Made by a program: the position numbers and the translations under genes. Shown here piece by piece: positions 22,788-27,396 of a stretch of 27,396 bases of DNA. Within the stretch, counting starts at the first letter, position 1. Every line of letters begins with the position of its first letter. The notes beneath the pieces are model-generated. The model saw only the letters and a list, made by a program, of their open reading frames with translations. It was not told the origin of the DNA and did no database searches. The DNA is from Roseburia_D sp964388945 (lineage in GTDB: Bacteria > Bacillota > Clostridia > Lachnospirales > Lachnospiraceae): assembly GCA_964388945.1 (NCBI GenBank), contig CAYMCM010000032.1, positions 1-27,396 of the forward strand. Direction: 5' to 3'.

Positions 22788-23312
22788 CTATAGCTGAATC
22801 CAATATCGCTGCACCATGCATCCATCTTCCTCTACTTCATTTTCCAGTATACCACCATTATTTATAATAGATTTCGCCGACCCTATATTGTCCTTATTAC
22901 AACACATAAGTATTTTCTCTAACCCAAGATATCTGCACTTCTCCAGTGCTAATGCAATCATAGCTGTGGCATAACCTTTTCTTCTTTCACTCGGTCTTAT
23001 TCCATCCCCAATATGCCCGCCACTTCGTAAAAGACTCTCATTCAGATAATGCCGGATATTCACAGCTCCTACAAAGCTATTTCTGTCCAGATCCAGACAG
23101 AATAATGTTGTATCCGGCACTCGTCCATCCGCTGTTTCTTCCTTTATTTCAAGATTTTTTAAGTAGTGATCAAAATCATGAAAATCATTTCTAAAAATCA
23201 TCCACGGAGAGTGTTCCGTATGGTTCTCTTCTATATCCCGTTTCCACTCTTCCAGCATCTCAAATAGCTGATCCTTATATTGATAAGAAAGTTTTACAAG
23301 TTTTATATTCAT
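22788..23312 (-). CDS. GNAT-family N-acetyltransferase
   Basis: A 174-residue acyltransferase. The acetyl-CoA loop is in RPSERRKGYATAMIALALEK, preceded by the beta-strand FVGAVNIRHYL and followed by CNKDNIGSAKSIINNGG, all standard GNAT landmarks. The substrate is unknown; the closest type is the small-molecule or RimJ-like branch. The ribosome binding site AGAGAGAAAAGG abuts the ATG, so initiation may be weak. Upstream and downstream DNA is AT-rich with decayed genes. Confidence 0.88.
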   Translation of the reverse strand: MNIKLVKLSYQYKDQLFEMLEEWKRDIEENHTEHSPWMIFRNDFHDFDHYLKNLEIKEETADGRVPDTTLFCLDLDRNSFVGAVNIRHYLNESLLRSGGHIGDGIRPSERRKGYATAMIALALEKCRYLGLEKILMCCNKDNIGSAKSIINNGGILENEVEEDGCMVQRYWIQL

Positions 23313-23385
23313 CCTTTTCTCTCTTCAATTTCGATTTCATCTTGTATTTATGGGTGCGTATCTCACAATGTTAAATCTTCCCCTT

Positions 23386-23793
23386 TTATAATGCATTTTT
23401 AGGGCATACTTTTGTACATTCAAAACACAAAATACAATCCGTTCCATTTTGACGTTTTTTTGAATTATCTGTCATGTCAACATCCATAGGACAAACCTTT
23501 TTGCACTTTCCACAAGATATACATTTGCTTGTATCACATTTAATTCGAATGAACGAAAACAACTCATTGGTTTCATAAATACCGTAATCGGACATATGTA
23601 TTTGCAAAAAGCCCTCTATCTGCATATTTTCATTGCAGATCACTCCTAAATATAACAACATATATAAGCCTACCAAAAGCTGAGTTACACGGCGTTCATG
23701 CTTATATTGTTTGATATAGAGTGTAAGACCTAATGCAATAGAACAGCCAATATAGCTGAAATTTAACAGATAAAATAAATTATCTTTCGTCAA
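23386..23793 (-). pseudogene. 4Fe-4S membrane ferredoxin-type protein with a large internal deletion
   Basis: A 135-residue remnant. The N-terminal part (NLFYLLNFSYIGCSIALGL... to ENMQIEGF) resembles the start of roughly 300-residue polytopic 4Fe-4S proteins of Clostridia. The C-terminal part carries two ferredoxin motifs, CISCGKCKKVCP and CILCFECTKVCP. The middle, which in the family holds further membrane helices and WCGWACW and CKYVCP motifs, is missing: about 20 unrelated residues join the halves, and the family is recalled rather than searched. The frame begins with TTG, has a stop codon directly upstream and no ribosome binding site. It therefore looks like a deletion pseudogene, although the reading frame is kept. 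Confidence 0.65.
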
Positions 23794-23815
23794 TCAGAGT
23801 GTAATTGCAACTGTT

Positions 23816-24040
23816 TCAAATATAGCCATCAATATTCACAACATATATGCCGTCACTTAAATCTATTTTTTTGTAATGAGCATCTGCAAGCCGCAAAAGT
23901 TCTTCTTCCGTTGGAAGAACCTTTTCGTCACAATAAACGCATTGCAGTATGTTATACCCTTTACCGACTTCAAGTTCGTATGCACTTTTTTTCATATCTT
24001 TGGCAAATCGCATACTACCACAAATTGTATAAGTTTTCAT
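23816..24040 (-). pseudogene. Truncated small ORF resembling the N-terminal part of a nucleotide-sugar/deoxyribosyltransferase-like protein
   Basis: A 74-residue frame starting MKTYTICGSMRFAKDMKKSA, a start seen in clostridial proteins of the nucleoside 2-deoxyribosyltransferase-like fold, as far as I can recall. It stops abruptly at VVNIDGYI, where family members continue with a glycine-glutamate segment and a further helix of about 35 residues. Shifting the frame gives a few more plausible residues before another stop. The next decayed gene starts about 20 bases further. An extended -10 (TGATATAAT) lies upstream near 24088. A functional short protein cannot be excluded. Confidence 0.5.
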
Positions 24041-24217
24041 TGGATCATCTCTACAGATTGAATTTTTTCCTTCTATTTCGAATTAATTATATCATAACAT
24101 CAGTTGTTCTGCCGATGCCTTGTCCAATTAATTTCTGTCCAAACATGACAACCGCCAGCACCATGTTTAGATACGATTAGCAAGGAATGGTCTATCCTGG
24201 AGTTGTTCCTTTATCTC

Positions 24218-24742
24218 TTACCCCTTCATTCTCTCAATCGTTTCCTCCACAGAAATACATTCCGCATATCTGCCATTCCACATAAACTCGTTATAATACT
24301 TATAACTCTGTTCTCCTGTCATAAAAGCATTATCAAATGTAGAATTTGCATTTTCCGGTACAATCATTTTAAAACCATGCTCAAAGCCACACTTGATTGT
24401 TGCATCCATACAATAATCCGTCTGCAATCCCACAGCAGCTACTGTCCGGACATTCTTCTCCCTCAAGTATTCCAACAAGCCTGTCCCCTTAAAAGAACTA
24501 TTTACCGTCTTATTGAAAATCTTCTCACCCGGCTTCGGGCTAAAACCTTCATATATCTCAAACCCCCGTGTTCCCTTCGTCAATTCCGCACCGATACCAT
24601 CATCATGTCTTACGAAAATCACTTCAACATGATTCTCCCTTGCTGCTGCAATTAACGATTTAACAGCACCTTCAAACGCATTAAAATTATATAAATCCGG
24701 AGTAGTTATTAGTTTTTGTGTATCGACTACCAAAAGTACCAT
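24218..24742 (-). CDS. Isochorismatase-family cysteine hydrolase
   Basis: A 174-residue cysteine hydrolase of the isochorismatase/nicotinamidase fold. The triad is D7 (VVDTQK), K78 (FNKTVNSSF) and C111 (LQTDYCMDAT), with the usual cis-peptide strand AAVGLQTD. Substrate within this family (amide, isochorismate or similar) cannot be told. AAGGAGAGGCAGAGCTG precedes the ATG. An 18-bp perfect palindrome lies 41 bases upstream of the start codon and probably acts as its operator. No biosynthetic neighbours are present. Confidence 0.9.
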   Translation of the reverse strand: MVLLVVDTQKLITTPDLYNFNAFEGAVKSLIAAARENHVEVIFVRHDDGIGAELTKGTRGFEIYEGFSPKPGEKIFNKTVNSSFKGTGLLEYLREKNVRTVAAVGLQTDYCMDATIKCGFEHGFKMIVPENANSTFDNAFMTGEQSYKYYNEFMWNGRYAECISVEETIERMKG

Positions 24743-24782
24743 CAGCTCTGCCTCTCCTTACTTTCTTAAATTGCTTTTATCG

Positions 24783-24800
24783 CATGGTGCTAGCACCATG
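24783..24800 (-). promoter_or_regulatory. 18-bp perfect palindrome upstream of the isochorismatase gene
   Basis: CATGGTGCTAGCACCATG is fully self-complementary. In the minus direction it fills the 17-base spacer between a -35-like TAGACA and a -10-like GATAAA, a position suited to a repressor or MerR-type activator. A diverged half copy (AGCACCATGTTTAGATACG) occurs at 24156-24174, beyond the other end of the gene. Confidence 0.55.
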
Positions 24801-24849
24801 TCTAGATATGATTGATAAAGAAATCTACAAACTGCAAGTTTCACGTCGC

Positions 24850-25491
24850 TTACCCATTCGAAATCATTGCAATAATTGTAAAAATAATATCTATTCCATT
24901 GCCCAATAAATTACCTATAAAATGTGCGGTCATCGGCACATAAACATTCTTCGTTTTAATATATGAGATGCTCAAAGGCAATGCCCAAATCATTGTCAAA
25001 AAAATTCCCCAAACCGCAAGCGAATGTTCAAGAGCATACATTAACATTCCCAATAAAGTTGTAACAATTAGTACAATTTTATTTTCTAAAGAAATCATAT
25101 TTTTTCTAAAAAAAGTTTCTTCCACAATTGGTGGAAGTATGATCGTAGATATAGCAAATATTATCAATGTTATCCACGAATTTCTCCTTAATCCTATCAT
25201 TCCCGTATTAAAATTCGGAAATATACGCTCTAAAACCATTGTTATTACAAACGCACCAATAAATGCAAATGCAGTCAAAATGACACACTTCCAAAATTTT
25301 TTTCCACTTTTTAGATTATGTAACCATTCCTTTAAGGAAAACTCTTTTCTACACCAAAAGTATATTGCTAATATCAAATAAAAGCCAAAATTTGTGTATA
25401 TGAAATACGCTCTTGGAACCAAGAAGCACGATAAGATAAATATCACTTCTATGATAATTGGAAAACCATTTGTTCTGATATAATTTTTCAT
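24850..25491 (-). CDS. CPBP-family intramembrane metalloprotease
   Basis: A 213-residue polytopic membrane protein with six to eight helices. The family motifs are all present: E124-E125 with R129 in EETFFRK, H156 in YALEHSL, and H190 with N194 in AHFIGN; these form the metal site of CPBP (Abi/CAAX) proteases. In Firmicutes such genes often accompany peptide bacteriocins as immunity or processing factors, but no precursor peptide is evident next to it. The ribosome binding site is weak. An extended -10 (TATGATATAAT) at 25591-25601 may drive it. Codon use is AT-rich compared with the left part of the window. Confidence 0.9.
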   Translation of the reverse strand: MKNYIRTNGFPIIIEVIFILSCFLVPRAYFIYTNFGFYLILAIYFWCRKEFSLKEWLHNLKSGKKFWKCVILTAFAFIGAFVITMVLERIFPNFNTGMIGLRRNSWITLIIFAISTIILPPIVEETFFRKNMISLENKIVLIVTTLLGMLMYALEHSLAVWGIFLTMIWALPLSISYIKTKNVYVPMTAHFIGNLLGNGIDIIFTIIAMISNG

Positions 25492-25628
25492 CTACATTCT
25501 ACCACCAAATTCCAATTTCCTTCCCTGATTGTATCATTTTTCTTCCACTCTTACCACAACAAAATGCAGGGCATGACAACTCTCAGATAAATTATATCAT
25601 AACAACACATATCGTGCACCGATATTTC

Positions 25629-25656
25629 AAAAAGCACGAAGCATTACGCTCCGCAC
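25629..25656 (-). terminator. Terminator of the tnpV/mob unit
   Basis: GTGCGGAGC pairs with GCTTCGTGC (three G-U pairs) around GTAAT, then TTTTT in the minus direction, just after the tnpV stop. Confidence 0.75.
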
Positions 25657-25660
25657 CACT

Positions 25661-26038
25661 TTACACATATATCAACTCTCTTACCACAATCTCTTCCGCT
25701 GCACTCCGTACATTATTCATCAACCCTACCCACTTCATCTGATCGCTTGCTTTTAATTCTTCTGTGATTCCTGCTCTAGCTTTCATCTGCTCCACAAGAA
25801 GTTCCATTCTCTCATAACACGCTTCATCAATCTCATGCAAATGCTCATTGAGTTTACCATCCATAAGCAGTCTAATATATTCCCCTCTGCGATGGTTCTT
25901 CAAATACTCCCACCGCATCCGTCCATATCTGCCCATCTCATGGTGTGTACCTTCCGGTAATTTCAAATCCGGATAATACAATCCGTCCGCACCAAGTGTG
26001 TAGCTTATTCCATTTTCCCCAACGATATGTTTCTCCAT
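25661..26038 (-). CDS. tnpV: Transposon-encoded protein TnpV
   Basis: A 125-residue protein of the TnpV family found on Tn4451-like and other clostridial mobilizable elements; its role is not established. Family traits are ISYTLGADGLYYPDLKLPE near the N terminus, a middle GRYGRMRWEYLKNHRRGEY and the C-terminal MNNVRSAAEEIVVRELIY. The start at 26038 (MEKHIVGENG) follows TAGGAGCAGAATT; the longer frame overlaps the relaxase gene. It directly follows the relaxase by 10 bases, so the two form one unit, closed by a terminator. Confidence 0.85.
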   Translation of the reverse strand: MEKHIVGENGISYTLGADGLYYPDLKLPEGTHHEMGRYGRMRWEYLKNHRRGEYIRLLMDGKLNEHLHEIDEACYERMELLVEQMKARAGITEELKASDQMKWVGLMNNVRSAAEEIVVRELIYV

Positions 26039-26048
26039 AATTCTGCTC

Positions 26049-27396
26049 CTATCTGCCACCTCTGTCATCCCTTCTATGGTAGCTCTGTCTGTTGTTTTCA
26101 CGTTCCTTTACTTCCTGTTGCTTCCGCTGTAACCTTGCCTGTATGCTGTCCGCTTCCACCTTGTTACCGGTCTGCTGTTCCCACTTGGCAACTGCCGACT
26201 TATAATCGTTATACTCCGCTTTGGAAGCCTTGTATTCGCTCAAAAACTCTTTCACATTCTTATATCCATAACCCTGCACAATGCTCGGCAGATACCGCTT
26301 CATATTCTCTATCTGCGTCTGCAACTGTTCTATCTGTTCCTGCAACTCTTTACGCTGCTTTCCTTTGAAAATACCCTTCGCATTTGCAAGTTCCTTCTCC
26401 AGACCACCAAGCTGTTGCTCCTTCTCATAAATAGCTTCGTTCTGCTTCTCCAGCTTATGATATATGTCGGTAAGTCTGTGGAATTTGGATGCAAGCACGG
26501 ACTTGACCGGCATTTCCGGCACTGCTTCTTTTACAGTTTCTTTACTGCCTTTTACCTTAAATACCTCTCGATAATCCTTCCGCTCCGGCTTTGCTTCTAT
26601 GACAGTATCTGCAACCTTATCCGCTTCTGCTTTCGCCTTTTTCATAATCCGGTTAATCAGAAGTTCCAACGCATAAACAGCAGTGATTATGATTCTTTTA
26701 AACAATACTGGATTTCTGCCCGACTGCTTCATGGAAGCCTTTGCTTTCTGCCCTATTTCGCTCTGTTTCACTTCCATTACCTGCTCTTCCGGCACACCGC
26801 TGACTAATGCCCTATCCACCGTCTGATTCCACATGGTACGATACTGATTATCGGTTTTTATCTGCTCTGCTTTTGGATTGTTCTTGCCAATCTTTTTTGT
26901 AGGCAGATACACACCGTTTCTGTCAAAAACCTTGAGCTTTTGCTTATCATCCTTCACATAAATATTGATAAGGTCTGTATAGGAGCGTTTCACTTCATCA
27001 AGAAAGCTATCACTCTTAAATCGGCTGTCCTTTATGGTAAAAATTTTTCGTTCATACACCTCGCCTTTGGGAATGATTTTACAGTCGCTCCGAAACTGTC
27101 CGGCTTCATTCAGTATCTCTTTTTTGGTGCGTACATGCTTTCCGTTTTCATCGTAAAACATATTCCTTGTGGCAATCTTCTCCACAGGCTCATCAAGCAA
27201 CTTTCGCTCTGAAAAGATAAGATGGATATGATAATTGGTCTTGCGTTTATTGTGGTGCAAAGCCGAAATACATTCCACACCAAAATTCTGTTTGAAATGC
27301 TCCGTGAAAAGTTTCAGTAACTTGTCGGGCTCATAATCTACAAAACTTTCTGGCAAAGCAATGATAAGTTCCCTTGCTTCAATACAGGTTCCTTTC
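26049..27396 (-). CDS. MobA/MobL-family relaxase (5' end beyond the window)
   Basis: At least 448 residues; the frame is open to the window edge (…CIEARELIIALPESF), so the N terminus is missing. Visible parts of the relaxase domain are the strand ARELIIALP and the HxH metal motif in KTNYHIHLIFSER. This domain nicks and carries plasmid or transposon DNA at oriT. The C-terminal 250 residues are a lysine/glutamate-rich coiled coil (KLEKQNEAIYEKEQQ... ELQEQIEQLQTQIENMK) ending in a basic RRDDRGGR. Followed by tnpV, it marks the edge of a mobilizable element inserted in the chromosome. The integrase or recombinase is not in view. Confidence 0.9.
   Translation of the reverse strand, partial: KGTCIEARELIIALPESFVDYEPDKLLKLFTEHFKQNFGVECISALHHNKRKTNYHIHLIFSERKLLDEPVEKIATRNMFYDENGKHVRTKKEILNEAGQFRSDCKIIPKGEVYERKIFTIKDSRFKSDSFLDEVKRSYTDLINIYVKDDKQKLKVFDRNGVYLPTKKIGKNNPKAEQIKTDNQYRTMWNQTVDRALVSGVPEEQVMEVKQSEIGQKAKASMKQSGRNPVLFKRIIITAVYALELLINRIMKKAKAEADKVADTVIEAKPERKDYREVFKVKGSKETVKEAVPEMPVKSVLASKFHRLTDIYHKLEKQNEAIYEKEQQLGGLEKELANAKGIFKGKQRKELQEQIEQLQTQIENMKRYLPSIVQGYGYKNVKEFLSEYKASKAEYNDYKSAVAKWEQQTGNKVEADSIQARLQRKQQEVKERENNRQSYHRRDDRGGR

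Noticed and set aside
24087..25601. Repeated 14-bp TTATGATATAATT at about 24087 and 25591
   Set aside because: Both are extended -10 promoter elements in AT-rich DNA; similarity beyond the promoter core is not present, so no mobile repeat is inferred.
1..27396. CRISPR arrays, rRNA genes, riboswitch aptamers and insertion-sequence ends
   Set aside because: Looked for regular spaced repeats, rRNA-like stretches, known aptamer cores and transposase frames; none was seen apart from the relaxase/TnpV element edge.

Overview
The window looks like a chromosomal segment of an anaerobic, moderate-GC Firmicute, most likely a member of the Lachnospiraceae. This rests on the anaerobic ribonucleotide reductase, phosphotransacetylase, MecA, a DUF4250 protein, an Isc-type cluster with an IscR-like regulator, AGGAGG ribosome binding sites and sigma-A promoters throughout. 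Genus cannot be fixed from the sequence. A chemoreceptor with a PilZ domain hints at a motile or surface-associated lifestyle. Nearly all genes lie on the minus strand; the exceptions are DUF4250, the AraC regulator, the HxlR regulator and a candidate small RNA.

Left part (1-9.3 kb): a hypothetical protein with a possible beta-clamp motif, DUF4250, mecA, pta, nrdD, cysK and lon, each apparently its own transcription unit with its own terminator or promoter. Regulatory DNA is informative here. A tandem pair of NrdR-like boxes spaced 32 bp lies upstream of nrdD. A divergent structured RNA of about 180 nt, possibly 6S RNA, follows. A palindrome sits in the cysK leader, and a near-perfect CIRCE element sits in the lon leader, which implies HrcA control of Lon.

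Middle part (9.3-15.75 kb): a GH13 alpha-glucosidase divergent from an AraC/cupin regulator, then iscR / iscS-iscU-mnmA for Fe-S cluster assembly and tRNA 2-thiolation, then tRNA-Pro(CGG).

15.8-19.4 kb holds the most interesting locus. A FabT-like palindrome (TTTGATTATCAAA) lies just downstream of a strong promoter driving a FabK/nitronate-monooxygenase-like flavoprotein with an extra C-terminal cysteine cluster. That gene is followed, 4 bp apart and then overlapping, by a LytTR response regulator and a multi-pass GHKL histidine kinase. After the kinase gene come two 17-bp direct repeats at 22-bp period, a typical LytTR target layout, ahead of a 62-aa two-helix membrane protein. The layout suggests a fatty-acid-responsive operon that includes a two-component system whose nearest output is a small membrane protein. 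I do not recognise this as a described system.

19.4-22.8 kb: a nitroreductase divergent from an HxlR regulator with overlapping promoters (thiol or electrophile stress logic), and a chemoreceptor fused to a YcgR-like PilZ module.

Right end (22.8-27.4 kb): AT-richer accessory DNA with a GNAT acetyltransferase, two decayed genes (an internally deleted 4Fe-4S membrane protein and a truncated ORF), an isochorismatase-family hydrolase behind an 18-bp perfect palindrome, a CPBP-family membrane protease, and the edge of a mobilizable element (TnpV and the C-terminal part of a MobA/MobL relaxase that runs off the window).
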